Below, piece by piece: positions 8,169 through 17,168 of a stretch of 33,404 bases of DNA. The stretch is from the NCBI RefSeq assembly GCF_000308635.1, contig NZ_BAGD01000270.1:1-33404 (forward strand). Reading direction: 5' to 3'. Under the pieces are notes generated by a model. That model ran no database searches. It saw only the letters and a program-made list of their open reading frames with translations, and was not told the DNA's origin. This DNA comes from Nocardia otitidiscaviarum NBRC 14405 (GTDB lineage: Bacteria; Actinomycetota; Actinomycetes; Mycobacteriales; Mycobacteriaceae). Every line of letters begins with the position of its first letter. The stretch's first letter is position 1. A program made the translations under genes and the position numbers.

Positions 8169-9269
8169 ATGGCGGCTGAGCTGACCGACGAGCAGGTAGC
8201 GGATCTCGAGGAACGGCTGTTCGCGCTGTTGGCCGAGGAGACCGACAAAAAAGAGGACAAGAACTTCTGGACCGTCGAACTCGTCCGGCCACCCGGCGCG
8301 TCGACCGGTCTGCAGGCGTACATCGCGCTGGCCGAGGCCGCCATTCAGGGCTGCGTGAACCTGCTCGGTATCGGCACGACCAGTCCGCCGCCGAAGGTCG
8401 AGGATCTGATCCGCCCGGTGGTCTACGAGAATCTCGGCAAGGGCGAGTCCACCGAGGCGTATAAGGACACCCTGACCAAGGTCGAGGCCCGCCAGGGCGC
8501 GTTGCTGCGGGCGGATCGCAATGTCGTGGAAATCGCGAAATACGTTTCCAGCGAAGAGGATCAGACGCTACGCGCCATCAAGGACATCGTCGGCGACCTC
8601 AATGGCAAACTCGAGGCCGTCGGCAAGGCCGAGTTGAAGCCCGCTCAGGAGATGGAACTGTTGCGCCATCTCGCGGAGGCCGTCGCCGCCGTGCAGAACA
8701 AGCTGACCGCTGTCGCGGAACTGAACAAGGATATGGCCGGTTCCGAGGATGACGGCGACGGCAAACCCGGCGGCGGCGGTGCGGCCGGTGGCGGTGGCGG
8801 GGGCGGTGACGGCGGCGGAATCGCCTCGATGCTCCCGATGCTGGCCATGCTTCCCATGATGGCCATGCCGCTGCTGAACATGGTGCCCGACCTACTGGAG
8901 AACCTCAACGGCGAACCGGAGGACGGTGAGGGCGGCGCACCCGCACCGGAAAGCGCACCCGCGCCGAATGATTCGCCCGCTCCGACCGATCCGCGCAACG
9001 CCGAGGCGGAGCAGCCGAACCCGGACGGGAACGAAGCCGAGGGCGAACCGGAGTCGCCACAGCCCGATTCGTCGGCCACGGGTGAAGCGGTCGGGCAACC
9101 GGCTGCCGACCCGCTGGGGCCGCTCGGACCTGTGGTCGGCGCACTGGGCCGGACTGTCCGTTCCGCGCTGCAACCGGCGGCGACGCGACCGGCCTCGGAC
9201 GCCGACGACGAGGCGGACGCCGCGCCGTCGGCCGACGATTTGTCCGACGACGGCCTCACCGAGATCTAG
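8169..9269 (+). CDS. ESX-associated protein of unknown function with a Met-rich hydrophobic segment
   Basis: 366 residues. Residues 1-190 are largely helical (LTDEQVADLEERLFALLAEE, GLQAYIALAEAAIQGCVNLLGIG, and a long charged helix with KVEARQGALLRADRNVVEIAKY). Residues 201-217 are almost pure Gly. Residues 219-245 are a hydrophobic Met/Leu/Pro stretch (SMLPMLAMLPMMAMPLL), and the rest is an acidic Pro/Glu-rich tail. I do not recognise the family. Similar Gly-rich plus Met-rich segments occur in EspA/EspE-like and PPE-like ESX proteins, so it may be a substrate or accessory component. The ATG at 8169 has an AGAGGTGGTGG ribosome site. It lies just upstream of eccA and diverges from the peptidase gene. 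130 nt separate it from eccA. Confidence 0.7.
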   Translation: MAAELTDEQVADLEERLFALLAEETDKKEDKNFWTVELVRPPGASTGLQAYIALAEAAIQGCVNLLGIGTTSPPPKVEDLIRPVVYENLGKGESTEAYKDTLTKVEARQGALLRADRNVVEIAKYVSSEEDQTLRAIKDIVGDLNGKLEAVGKAELKPAQEMELLRHLAEAVAAVQNKLTAVAELNKDMAGSEDDGDGKPGGGGAAGGGGGGGDGGGIASMLPMLAMLPMMAMPLLNMVPDLLENLNGEPEDGEGGAPAPESAPAPNDSPAPTDPRNAEAEQPNPDGNEAEGEPESPQPDSSATGEAVGQPAADPLGPLGPVVGALGRTVRSALQPAATRPASDADDEADAAPSADDLSDDGLTEI

Positions 9270-9311
9270 GCGTAGCGGGTCCGCGCGGCCATCGCCGCAC
9301 GTCAGGACCTG

Positions 9312-9327
9312 TTCCCACCGGTGGGAA
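9312..9327. promoter_or_regulatory. Candidate operator, site 3 (archetype), upstream of eccA
   Basis: TTCCCACCGGTGGGAA is a perfect 16-bp palindrome with no mismatch. GGAC (9305-9308) and GTCC (9331-9334) lie exactly symmetrically outside it. It sits in the gap between 9269 and eccA, 72 nt before the GTG start. A possible -10 TATGGT (9359-9364) begins 31 nt after the site. Confidence 0.7.
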
Positions 9328-9399
9328 TGAGTCCGGTGAGACGTTCGGCGGGGTGACTTATGGTGCGGGGGAACGAGATCGGCGGAAGGGACGGGGCGA

Positions 9400-11160
9400 G
9401 TGTCGGGTCCGGAGGACGCGTTCTACACCGGTGTGCAGGCTTTGGGTCTGATCGCCGGCGGTATGCGCAATGAGGAGCACGCGGCGGCCGCATTCAGGGC
9501 GGCGACAGATCTGGACCCGGACATGTGCGATGCCTGGCTGGGGCGCGCGATGGCGGGTGAGGTCACTCCCGAGGTGATCTACGGTGCCTATCGATCGGTG
9601 CACAATCTGTACCGGGACCAGCAGCGGGCCGGCCTGGTCGATCGGGCCCTGTGGTGCCAGGTCGAGATCGGGATGTACGGGCTGCGGGTGGCCATGGCCG
9701 ACCGGGACCAGATCGCCATCGCGCAGGCCGCCGCCTACGCCGAGGCGGGGGAGTGGCGGGAGGCCGCCGCGATCCTGGACGAGGTACCGGGTGACGAGGT
9801 CGCCGAATTCGTCCGAATGTCACTGTACTTCCGCACGGAACGTTGGACCGATGTGCTCGAGATGCGGACCCGGCGGCCGGTGCTCGACGACGGCCTGCTC
9901 GATATCGCCGCCGAATTGATGGCCGCCCAGGCCATGGCGCACCTGGGCCGGTTCGGCGAGGCGCTGCCGCGCGCGCGGCGGCTGGTGGAGGACAGCTCGT
10001 CGGGCAACCAGTCGTACATCTGGGCGGACGCGCACTTCCTGTACGGAATGCTGTTGCGGCACACCGGCGAGCACGAGGCCGGCGACAAGGTGCTGAAGGG
10101 GTTGCAGGGCTCCGGACTCTGGTCCGCGCGCCCGGAGTGGCAGCGCGCGGTCGAGGACAAGTCCTATCGGCTGCCGCAGACCACACCGGCCGTGATCGCG
10201 TCCCGCACCGACGAATGGGATCCGAAGTCCGGTGACGATCCGGTCGAGGTCGCGGCCGCGGCAGCCCGGGAGGAGCGGGCGTCGCTGCTGGCCGAGGCAT
10301 CGGAGCTGTTGCGGGCGCAGATCGGGATGGAATCGGTCAAAGAGCAGGTCGACCGATTGAAATCCGGTGTGCAGATGGATCAGGTCCGGGCCAAGCGCGG
10401 CCTGGCCGTCGACTCCAAATCCCAGCACCTGATCTTCTCCGGCCCGCCCGGCACCGGCAAGACCACCATCGCGCGGGTGGTGGCCAAGATCTTCGCCGGA
10501 CTCGGGGTGGTGGAGAAGGCCGATGTGGTGGAGGTGTCCCGCAACGATATGGTCGGCACCCATCTCGGCCACACCGCGCCCAAGACCAATGCGCTGATCG
10601 ACTCGGCGCTGGGCGGGGTGCTGTTCATCGACGAGGCGTACACGCTGATCCAGGAGGGACTGTCGGGCGGCGACGCGTTCGGCAAGGAAGCCGTCGACAC
10701 GCTGCTCGCCCGGATGGAGAACGACCGCGACAAGTTGGTGGTGATCATCGCCGGCTACGAGGACGAGATCGACCGGTTCCTGGCCTCGAACGAGGGCTTG
10801 TCCTCACGGTTCACCAAGCGGATCCGCTTCCCCAGCTACGACCCGGACGAACTGGTGCAGATCGCGGATCACATTGCCAAGAAGAAGGATTCGCTGATCT
10901 CCGAGGACGCCCGGGAGATTCTGCGGGAACGGTGCGCGGAGATGTCCCGCCGCGACGCCGGGGGCCGGCGCATGATCGACCTGGCCGGCAACGGCCGCTT
11001 CGTGCGCAATGTTGTCGAAGCCGCCGAGGCCGAGCGGGACTACCGTTTCACCCGCGACAATGTGGACATCTCGGCGATGACCGACCAAGAGTTGATGACC
11101 GTCGACGCCTTCGACATCACGGCGGCCCTGGCGGGTTTGACACCCACCGCGCAGAGGTAG
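9400..11160 (+). CDS. eccA: EccA, AAA+ ATPase of the type VII secretion system
   Basis: 586 residues; mycobacterial EccA proteins are about 570-630. Residues 1-270 form a TPR-like helical region (EDAFYTGVQALGLIAGG, then repeated Ala-rich helices). Residues 300-586 are a CbbX/SpoVK-type AAA+ module: Walker A GPPGTGKTT (348-356, K354), Walker B LFIDEAY (D411, E412), sensor-1 region VVIIAGYEDEIDRF, and the SSRFTKRIRFPSYDPDEL lid region. EccA is cytosolic and in mycobacteria is thought to act with EspG on PE/PPE substrates; its presence fits the PE, PPE and espG genes downstream. The GTG start follows a GGAAGGGACGGGG purine run. The gene ends 6 nt before eccB and appears to be the first gene of the core operon, under operator site 3. 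Confidence 0.95.
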   Translation: MSGPEDAFYTGVQALGLIAGGMRNEEHAAAAFRAATDLDPDMCDAWLGRAMAGEVTPEVIYGAYRSVHNLYRDQQRAGLVDRALWCQVEIGMYGLRVAMADRDQIAIAQAAAYAEAGEWREAAAILDEVPGDEVAEFVRMSLYFRTERWTDVLEMRTRRPVLDDGLLDIAAELMAAQAMAHLGRFGEALPRARRLVEDSSSGNQSYIWADAHFLYGMLLRHTGEHEAGDKVLKGLQGSGLWSARPEWQRAVEDKSYRLPQTTPAVIASRTDEWDPKSGDDPVEVAAAAAREERASLLAEASELLRAQIGMESVKEQVDRLKSGVQMDQVRAKRGLAVDSKSQHLIFSGPPGTGKTTIARVVAKIFAGLGVVEKADVVEVSRNDMVGTHLGHTAPKTNALIDSALGGVLFIDEAYTLIQEGLSGGDAFGKEAVDTLLARMENDRDKLVVIIAGYEDEIDRFLASNEGLSSRFTKRIRFPSYDPDELVQIADHIAKKKDSLISEDAREILRERCAEMSRRDAGGRRMIDLAGNGRFVRNVVEAAEAERDYRFTRDNVDISAMTDQELMTVDAFDITAALAGLTPTAQR

Positions 11161-11166
11161 CACACC

Positions 11167-12726
11167 GTGGCCCGCTTCCGGGTGGTGTCCAAACACCAGG
11201 TGTCCGGATGGCGCTTTCTGCTCCGCCGGATCGAGCACGCGCTGGTGCGCCGCGACGCCTCGATGCTGGACGATCCACAGCGCGGCCGGTCGACCGCCCT
11301 GATGATCGGCCTCGCGCTGGCCTGTGTCGGCGTCGCCGGTGCGGCCGTGCTGGCGTTCTTCTCGCCCGCGAAGAAGGTGGGCGACTCGCCGATCGTGGCC
11401 GACAAGGACACCGGGGCGCTGTATGTGAACATGGGCGGCCGGATGTATCCGGCGCTCAATCTGACCTCGGCGCGGCTGATCACCGGGCAGGCGGTCGATC
11501 CGGTGCGGGTCGACGCGGGTGAACTGGCGAAGTACCCGCGCGGGCCGTGGGTCGGCATTCCCGGCGCACCGGGCCGCATGGTGGGCAGTTCGGATCGCGA
11601 CTCGTACTGGGCGGTGTGCGACCGAGCCCGGGGCGGGGCCGCCGCTCCGGTGGATCCGGAAACCGGCGTGCCGACGGCGACGACCGCGCCGGTGCATACC
11701 ACCGCGATCGGTGGCCCGCTCACCGTGGACGGCGACGGCGCGCGGGAACTGGAGGCGGACGAGGCGCGGCTGATGCGCAACGGGCGCACGATCTGGCTGG
11801 TGTATCGTGACGGCTCGAACGGCGCGGTGCGCGCCATGATCGACCTCGCCGACTCCGCGGTGACCCTGGCCCTCGGGCTCGATGCCACCGCACCCGTCAT
11901 GCCCGCCTCCGACGGACTGATCGAGGCGATACCCGAGGTTCCGGCCCTCCGGGTGCCCGAGATCCCCGATTTCGGCACCAGCATGACCTTCTCGACCGGC
12001 CTGACGGTGCCGGTGGGGTCGGTGCTGACGGTCTCGCAGCCGGATCGGGGCGCGGAGTACTACCTGGTCTCGTCGTCGGGTGCGGTCCGGGTGAGCCCGG
12101 TGCTCGCGGCGATGGTCCGCAATTTCGATGTGCGTGGCGCCATTTCGTCGCAGACGGTGAGCCCGAGCGTGATCGCCGCGAACCTACGGCCCGGGGACTG
12201 GCCGGGGACCGAGCACTACCCCCGCCGTCCCGTCCGCCTGGTGGACACCTCGACGCACGCGGTGACCTGCCTGTCCTGGGAGCGTCTCGACACGGAACCG
12301 AGTGCCATGATCGATCTGCTGGTGGGCCGGCAGCTGCCGCTCGCCCCCGATGAACAGCGGCTGCCGGTCGGGCTGGTGACCGCGGCCGGTTCGGCGGGCA
12401 CCACCGCCGATGCCGCCTATCTGCCCCGCACCAGCGGGCGATTCATCCAGGTGACCGGTGATGATCCCGGATCCGGTCTGCGGGAATCGCTGTGGTGGAT
12501 CTCCGACAGCGGAGTCCGCTACGGCATCGCCGTCGAGCCCGGCCGATCGCCGTCGGCGGATCCGACACTGCGGTCGCTGAACCTCGGCACCCCGGTGCCC
12601 GCACCGTGGTCGATCGTCTCACTGTTCGCGGTGGGGCCCACGCTGTCCCAGGTGGATGCCCGGATCCAGCACGACGGCATTCCATCCAACGACACCGGTG
12701 TCGGCTTCGGCGGGGACGGACGATGA
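11167..12726 (+). CDS. eccB: EccB, membrane-anchored component of the ESX core complex
   Basis: 519 residues. The N-terminus MARFRVVSKHQVSGWRFLLRRIEHAL is the hallmark cytosolic segment of EccB, followed by one membrane helix (about 44-66). The rest is a large periplasmic domain with the family's SDRDSYWAVCDRA and PAPWSIVSLFAVGPTLS motifs. Two periplasmic cysteines, C151 and C368, sit where EccB proteins form a disulfide. EccB is part of the inner-membrane EccBCDE complex. The GTG start lies 6 nt after the eccA stop, so translation is probably coupled. The stop TGA overlaps the eccC ATG (ATGA, 12723-12726). Confidence 0.95.
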   Translation: MARFRVVSKHQVSGWRFLLRRIEHALVRRDASMLDDPQRGRSTALMIGLALACVGVAGAAVLAFFSPAKKVGDSPIVADKDTGALYVNMGGRMYPALNLTSARLITGQAVDPVRVDAGELAKYPRGPWVGIPGAPGRMVGSSDRDSYWAVCDRARGGAAAPVDPETGVPTATTAPVHTTAIGGPLTVDGDGARELEADEARLMRNGRTIWLVYRDGSNGAVRAMIDLADSAVTLALGLDATAPVMPASDGLIEAIPEVPALRVPEIPDFGTSMTFSTGLTVPVGSVLTVSQPDRGAEYYLVSSSGAVRVSPVLAAMVRNFDVRGAISSQTVSPSVIAANLRPGDWPGTEHYPRRPVRLVDTSTHAVTCLSWERLDTEPSAMIDLLVGRQLPLAPDEQRLPVGLVTAAGSAGTTADAAYLPRTSGRFIQVTGDDPGSGLRESLWWISDSGVRYGIAVEPGRSPSADPTLRSLNLGTPVPAPWSIVSLFAVGPTLSQVDARIQHDGIPSNDTGVGFGGDGR

Positions 12727-15700
12727 CTACGACACGACGGTTCGTACGACCGGCCCGAATGGTGACGGGGCCGAAGGCTCCGGCGGTGGCCGAGTTGAAG
12801 CTACAGCCGCCGACCGAACTGCCCCGGCCGGTACCGCCGTCCAAACTGAAGATGATCCTGCCCGTCGTCATGGTGGCCGCGATGGTCGGCATGATGGTGA
12901 TGATGTTCCGCGGCGGGCGGGCCATGTCACCGATGATGCTGTTCTTCCCCATGATGATGATGGTGTCGATGGTCGGCATGATGAGCGGCGGGCTGGGCGG
13001 CGGCAACAAGGGCTCCGCCGCGGAGGTGAACGAGGACCGCAAGGACTATCTGCGCAGTATCACCGACCATCGCAAGACCGTGCACGACGCCGAAGCCGAA
13101 CTGCACCGCTTCCTGCGGTATTCGCACCCGGGGCCGGACGAGATCGGCAAGCTCGTCGGCGGCAAGCGGATGTGGGAGATCCAGGCACCGCACCCGCAGT
13201 TCCTGCGCGTGCGAATCGGGTTGGGGCGGATCGCCAATCAGGTACGGGTGATCGTGCCGGAGGCGGCGCCCACCTCCGACCTCGATCCGGTGGGCGTCGT
13301 CGAGATCACCCGCTTCGCCAAGGCCTACTCCACCGTCGGCGGGATGCCGGTGGCGATGAACCTGCTGTCCACCCCCCAGGTGATCTTCGACGGTGATCCG
13401 GACGCGGTCGCCGCGCTGGTGCGGTCGATGATCGCCGAGATCGCCGTCCTGCACGGCCCGGACCAGGTGGCGGTGGCCGCCGCCCTGCAGGATCCGGACG
13501 CACCGGAGTGGGGCTGGCTGAAATGGTTGCCGCACAGTCAACATCGCGACGCCACCGACGGTATCGGCCCCGGCCGGATGGTCTACCGCACCGTGGGCGA
13601 GATCAGGGCCAAGGTGCTGGCCCAGTTCAATCGCGGTCCGTTCTCCACCACCGCCGAACCCGCGGTGGACAAGAAGCATCTCGTGCTGATCGTCGATGTC
13701 GGCGGCTCGGCGAACGAACGCGATATCTCCGGTATCGACGGCTGCACCTGGATCCGGATCGGTGCGACCGAACAACCGCTGCCGCGCTCGCTGCGGTTCA
13801 CCGTGGACGCCGACCGGACCATCCGGGAGGTGACCTCGCGGTCCACCCGACAGGTCGCCATCGCCGATCGGATATCGGTGTCCGCCATGACCGCGCTGGC
13901 CCGCAGCGTTTCCCCGTACCGGCTGTCGTCGGTGGTGGAGGCCGTGGCGGCCGAGCAGGCCAGCGGCGGCACCTCATGGCAGGAGATGGTCGGCATCGCC
14001 GATCCCGGGGCGATCCGCATCGACCGGCAGTGGCCGCCGCGGCGGGACAGCGACCGCGCCCGGTTGAACATCCCGTTCGGCCACGATCCGGCGGGTGCGA
14101 CGGTGTTCCTCGATATCAAGGAATCCGCCGAGGAGGGTATGGGCCCGCACGGAATGTGCATCGGCGCAACCGGATCCGGCAAGTCCGAGTTCCTGCGCAC
14201 CCTGGTGCTCTCCGCCGTCGCCACCCATTCGCCGGACGCCCTCAACCTGCTGCTGGTCGACTTCAAGGGTGGCGCGACCTTCCTGGGCTTCGACCGCCTC
14301 TCGCACGTGACGGCCGTGGTCACCAATATGGAGGAAGAATCCGACCTGGTCACCCGTATGGAGGACGTGATCAACGGCGAAATGGCGCGCCGGCAGCGGA
14401 TTCTGCGCGACGCGGGCAATTTCGCCAATGTGGCCGACTACGAGAAGGCCCGGGAACAGGGCGCCGACCTGGCGCCACTGCCCACCCTGTTCATCATTCT
14501 CGACGAGTTCGCCGAATTGCTGGAGCAGTACCCGGATTTCGCCAAACTGTTCGTGGCGATCGGGCGGCTCGGGCGGTCGCTGCGCATCCACCTGTTGCTG
14601 TCCTCGCAGAAGGTGCCCTCCAATCGAATGGGCGAACTGGAGGCGCACCTGTCGTACCGGGTCGCGTTGCGCACCAACCAGACCAGCGACTCACGTGACG
14701 CGATCGGCACCGCGGACGCCTATCATCTGCCGAAGAAGCCCGGGTCCGGCTATCTGCGCGTGGGCGCCGGTGAGCTACAGCGGTTCCAGGCCGCGTACGT
14801 CGGCGAGTCGTGGACGGCTCCCTCGCCGACCTCGGCCGGGTCCGCGACTCCGAACCGGGCCCGTCGACCCGGCGGGGGCTATCGACCGCCGCAGTTGTTC
14901 ACGGCGGCCGCGGTCGCCGACATCCGGCCACCGGTGCCCGAACCGGAGCAGCCGACGACACCGGATCCGGAGCCCGAGGGCGAACCGATCACCGTGATGG
15001 AGACGGTGCTGCAACAGTTGGCCGGGCACGGCCGACCGGCGCACAAGATGTGGCTGCCGCCATTGAATGTCGCGCCGACCCTGGATCGGCTGGTTCCCGC
15101 CGTCGAGCCGGGCGGACTGCGCATCCCGCTGGCGATCGTGGACAAGCCGCGCCAACAGCGCCAAGACGTATGGTCGATGGATCTGTCCGGTGCCGGTGGG
15201 CACGCGGCCATCGTCGGCGGGCCGCAGTCGGGCAAGTCCACCGCGCTGCAAACCCTCATCCTGTCCGCGGCTCTCACCCACACCCCGGAACAGGTGCAGT
15301 TCTACTGCCTGGACTTCTCCGGTGGTCTGGCGGCGCTGCGCAACCTCCCGCACGTGGGTTCGGTGGCGCTGCCCCGGGACGCGGACCGGATCCGGCGCAC
15401 CATCGCGCTGGTGAACAACCTGCTGGCGAGTCGGCAGGCGCTGTTCGCCGAACTCGGCATCGACAGCATGCGGGAATTTCGGCGGCGGCTGGCCTCGCCG
15501 GAGACCGCGGCCGAGTTGACCGCGCGCGATCAGCACGGCGACGTCTTCCTGGTCGTCGACGGCTGGGATATCGGATTCACGATCACCGGGCCGTATTACG
15601 ACGAGTACATGCCGACGTTGGAAGCCCTTGCCCTGCAGGGCCTGAACTACGGCATCCACCTGGTGATCAGCAGTTCGCGCTGGGCCGCGATCCGGCCCGC

Positions 15701-16730
15701 GATGAAGGACATGCTGCAGACCCGAGTGGAACTGCGGCTCGGCGATCTGACCGACACCGCGTTCAACTCGCACCGTGGCCTGGTCGCGGCGATCCCGCCG
15801 AATCGGCCGGGTCGCTGCATCTCCGTCGATGCCCTGCACATGCTGACCGCGCTGCCCCGGATCGACGGGGTGAGCGAGGCCGACTCCGCGGCCGAGGGAC
15901 TCGCTGCCGCGATCGAGCATCTGTCCCGGGTCTACGCGGGCCGGAAGGCTCCCGTCGTGAAGCTGCTGCCGTCCCGGATCGGCTGGGACGAGATCCACGC
16001 GGCTCGCCCGGCCCCGCAGACTCTCGCGCAGCGGCTGGTGCTGCCGTTCGGGGTACGAGAATCCGATCTGAGTGTCGCCGCCGTCGATTTCGGGGTATCC
16101 ACGCACATGATCGTGCTCGGCTCCTCGGGCAGCGGAAAGTCGTCGGTGATCGCGGCGTTCCTGGAATCCATTCAGCGGCAGTTCACCCCGGACCAGGCAC
16201 GAGTGCTGCTGGTCGACTATCGGCGTCGGCACATGGACGCGATCAGCGACGAACAGCGGATCGGGTATCTGACGACGGAACGCGATCTCGCCGACGGGCT
16301 GCCGGCCTTCGCCGCCAAGATGCGCAGCCGCCGCGCGCCGGACGGTGTCACCTCACAGCAGCTCAAGGAGCGGTCCTGGTGGAGCGGGCCCGAGATCTTC
16401 CTGGTCATCGACGATTACCACATGGTGGCGCAGCGCGGCATGATGAATCCCCTCGACCCGATCAAGGACATCATCGTGGATGGCCGCGACACCGGCCTGC
16501 ACGTCATCGCGGCCCGCAATATCGCCCAGGCCGACTCCGCGCTCTACGACAACATTCTCGGTCAGATGAAGAACCTGAACTCCTCCGGCCTGATCATGGA
16601 CGGATCCAAGCTCGACGGCATTCTGATCGGCGACGTGAAACCCACGAAACAGCCGCCCGGCCGCGGGATCTTCGTCGAGCCTTTACATGCCCGCAAAGAC
16701 CTGGTGCAAGCCGCCTGGGAGCCGGAATAG
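12723..16730 (+). CDS. eccC: EccC, unsplit FtsK/SpoIIIE-type motor ATPase
   Basis: 1335 residues, nearly the length of EccC3 of M. tuberculosis, and not split into Ca/Cb as in ESX-1. Two Met-rich membrane helices lie at about 41-60 and 67-90, followed by a stalk domain. Three ATPase domains follow: GATGSGKS (481-488), GGPQSGKS (832-839) and GSSGSGKS (1133-1140). Their Walker B strands are LFIILDEFAELL, VFLVVDGWDIGF and IFLVIDDYHMV. All three P-loops keep Lys; only the first has an obvious catalytic DE pair, as expected since ATPase 1 is the main motor. EccC recognises Esx substrates and drives export. The frame is open upstream to about 12492, but the ATG overlapping the eccB stop gives the family N-terminus (MTTTRRFVRPARMV), so I chose 12723. 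Confidence 0.95.
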   Translation: MTTTRRFVRPARMVTGPKAPAVAELKLQPPTELPRPVPPSKLKMILPVVMVAAMVGMMVMMFRGGRAMSPMMLFFPMMMMVSMVGMMSGGLGGGNKGSAAEVNEDRKDYLRSITDHRKTVHDAEAELHRFLRYSHPGPDEIGKLVGGKRMWEIQAPHPQFLRVRIGLGRIANQVRVIVPEAAPTSDLDPVGVVEITRFAKAYSTVGGMPVAMNLLSTPQVIFDGDPDAVAALVRSMIAEIAVLHGPDQVAVAAALQDPDAPEWGWLKWLPHSQHRDATDGIGPGRMVYRTVGEIRAKVLAQFNRGPFSTTAEPAVDKKHLVLIVDVGGSANERDISGIDGCTWIRIGATEQPLPRSLRFTVDADRTIREVTSRSTRQVAIADRISVSAMTALARSVSPYRLSSVVEAVAAEQASGGTSWQEMVGIADPGAIRIDRQWPPRRDSDRARLNIPFGHDPAGATVFLDIKESAEEGMGPHGMCIGATGSGKSEFLRTLVLSAVATHSPDALNLLLVDFKGGATFLGFDRLSHVTAVVTNMEEESDLVTRMEDVINGEMARRQRILRDAGNFANVADYEKAREQGADLAPLPTLFIILDEFAELLEQYPDFAKLFVAIGRLGRSLRIHLLLSSQKVPSNRMGELEAHLSYRVALRTNQTSDSRDAIGTADAYHLPKKPGSGYLRVGAGELQRFQAAYVGESWTAPSPTSAGSATPNRARRPGGGYRPPQLFTAAAVADIRPPVPEPEQPTTPDPEPEGEPITVMETVLQQLAGHGRPAHKMWLPPLNVAPTLDRLVPAVEPGGLRIPLAIVDKPRQQRQDVWSMDLSGAGGHAAIVGGPQSGKSTALQTLILSAALTHTPEQVQFYCLDFSGGLAALRNLPHVGSVALPRDADRIRRTIALVNNLLASRQALFAELGIDSMREFRRRLASPETAAELTARDQHGDVFLVVDGWDIGFTITGPYYDEYMPTLEALALQGLNYGIHLVISSSRWAAIRPAMKDMLQTRVELRLGDLTDTAFNSHRGLVAAIPPNRPGRCISVDALHMLTALPRIDGVSEADSAAEGLAAAIEHLSRVYAGRKAPVVKLLPSRIGWDEIHAARPAPQTLAQRLVLPFGVRESDLSVAAVDFGVSTHMIVLGSSGSGKSSVIAAFLESIQRQFTPDQARVLLVDYRRRHMDAISDEQRIGYLTTERDLADGLPAFAAKMRSRRAPDGVTSQQLKERSWWSGPEIFLVIDDYHMVAQRGMMNPLDPIKDIIVDGRDTGLHVIAARNIAQADSALYDNILGQMKNLNSSGLIMDGSKLDGILIGDVKPTKQPPGRGIFVEPLHARKDLVQAAWEPE

Positions 16731-16759
16731 GAACGATGAGAACCAATTTCGCGGTGGTA

Positions 16760-16775
16760 TCCCCACTGTTGGGGA
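16760..16775. promoter_or_regulatory. Candidate operator, site 4, upstream of the PE/PPE/esx genes
   Basis: TCCCCACTGTTGGGGA matches 11 of 13 fixed positions of the cluster motif and extends by one more pair to an 18-bp dyad (16759-16776). It lies in the only long gap (107 nt) inside the core cluster, 62 nt before the PE-like start. It could form a small hairpin, but no T run follows, so a terminator is unlikely. Its position suggests a second transcription start for the substrate genes. Confidence 0.58.
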
Positions 16776-16837
16776 TGGCTTAACGTTCTGATTGTGCAGC
16801 CCGAGTGGGGCAGCATCCGTCGATAGGAGTTCATGCG

Positions 16838-17155
16838 ATGACGCTGCACATTTCTCCGGAACACCTTCCGGTAACCAGTGCCGAATTGGTCACGGCGGAG
16901 ACGGCTCTCGTCGGTGCGATGAAGGCCGCGGCGGCGGTCGCGGCACCGGTTTCCGCCGCGATCGACCCGGTGAGCATCCTGTCCGCGGCGGCGTTCGCCG
17001 GTTACGCCGTCCCGTTCTTCACGACCACCGCGACCGGAGCGGGGCACCTGCAGGCCGGTGCGCAGGAACTGGTGCCGATCAGTGTCAACTACCAAAGCAC
17101 GGATACCACCGGCGGCACGGTGGTCGCACCGCGCGGCGCCGCGTTCAACGGCTGA
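16838..17155 (+). CDS. PE-like protein (PE5-type) with a YxxxD secretion motif
   Basis: 105 residues. The start MTLHISPEHLPVTSAEL closely resembles PE5 of ESX-3 (MTLRVVPEGL, from memory), with Pro-Glu at 7-8. Two Ala-rich helices follow, and then Y85-QST-D89, the general T7SS export signal YxxxD/E at the expected place after helix 2. It would pair with the PPE-like protein encoded 13 nt downstream and be recognised by EspG and EccA before export. I chose the ATG at 16838 because AGGAG (16825-16829) is well placed; an in-frame upstream start at 16805 lacks one. Confidence 0.85.
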   Translation: MTLHISPEHLPVTSAELVTAETALVGAMKAAAAVAAPVSAAIDPVSILSAAAFAGYAVPFFTTTATGAGHLQAGAQELVPISVNYQSTDTTGGTVVAPRGAAFNG

Positions 17156-17168
17156 CCTGGAGCGACCC

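Noticed and set aside
9270..9399. IdeR (iron) or Zur (zinc) boxes expected for an ESX-3-like operon
   Set aside because: No TTAGGTTAG-type or TGAAAATGATTTTCA-type sequence is visible upstream of eccA or in the other gaps.
12492..12722. Upstream extension of the eccC frame (77 extra codons)
   Set aside because: It lies wholly inside eccB in another frame. The ATG at 12723 overlaps the eccB stop and gives the normal EccC N-terminus and length.
16759..16776. Hairpin after eccC as an intrinsic terminator
   Set aside because: No T run follows the dyad, and it matches the motif seen at other promoters.
16736..16783. A 15-codon frame between eccC and the PE-like gene
   Set aside because: Very short, with no clear ribosome site, and it contains the operator palindrome. 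It could be a leader peptide, but nothing supports that.
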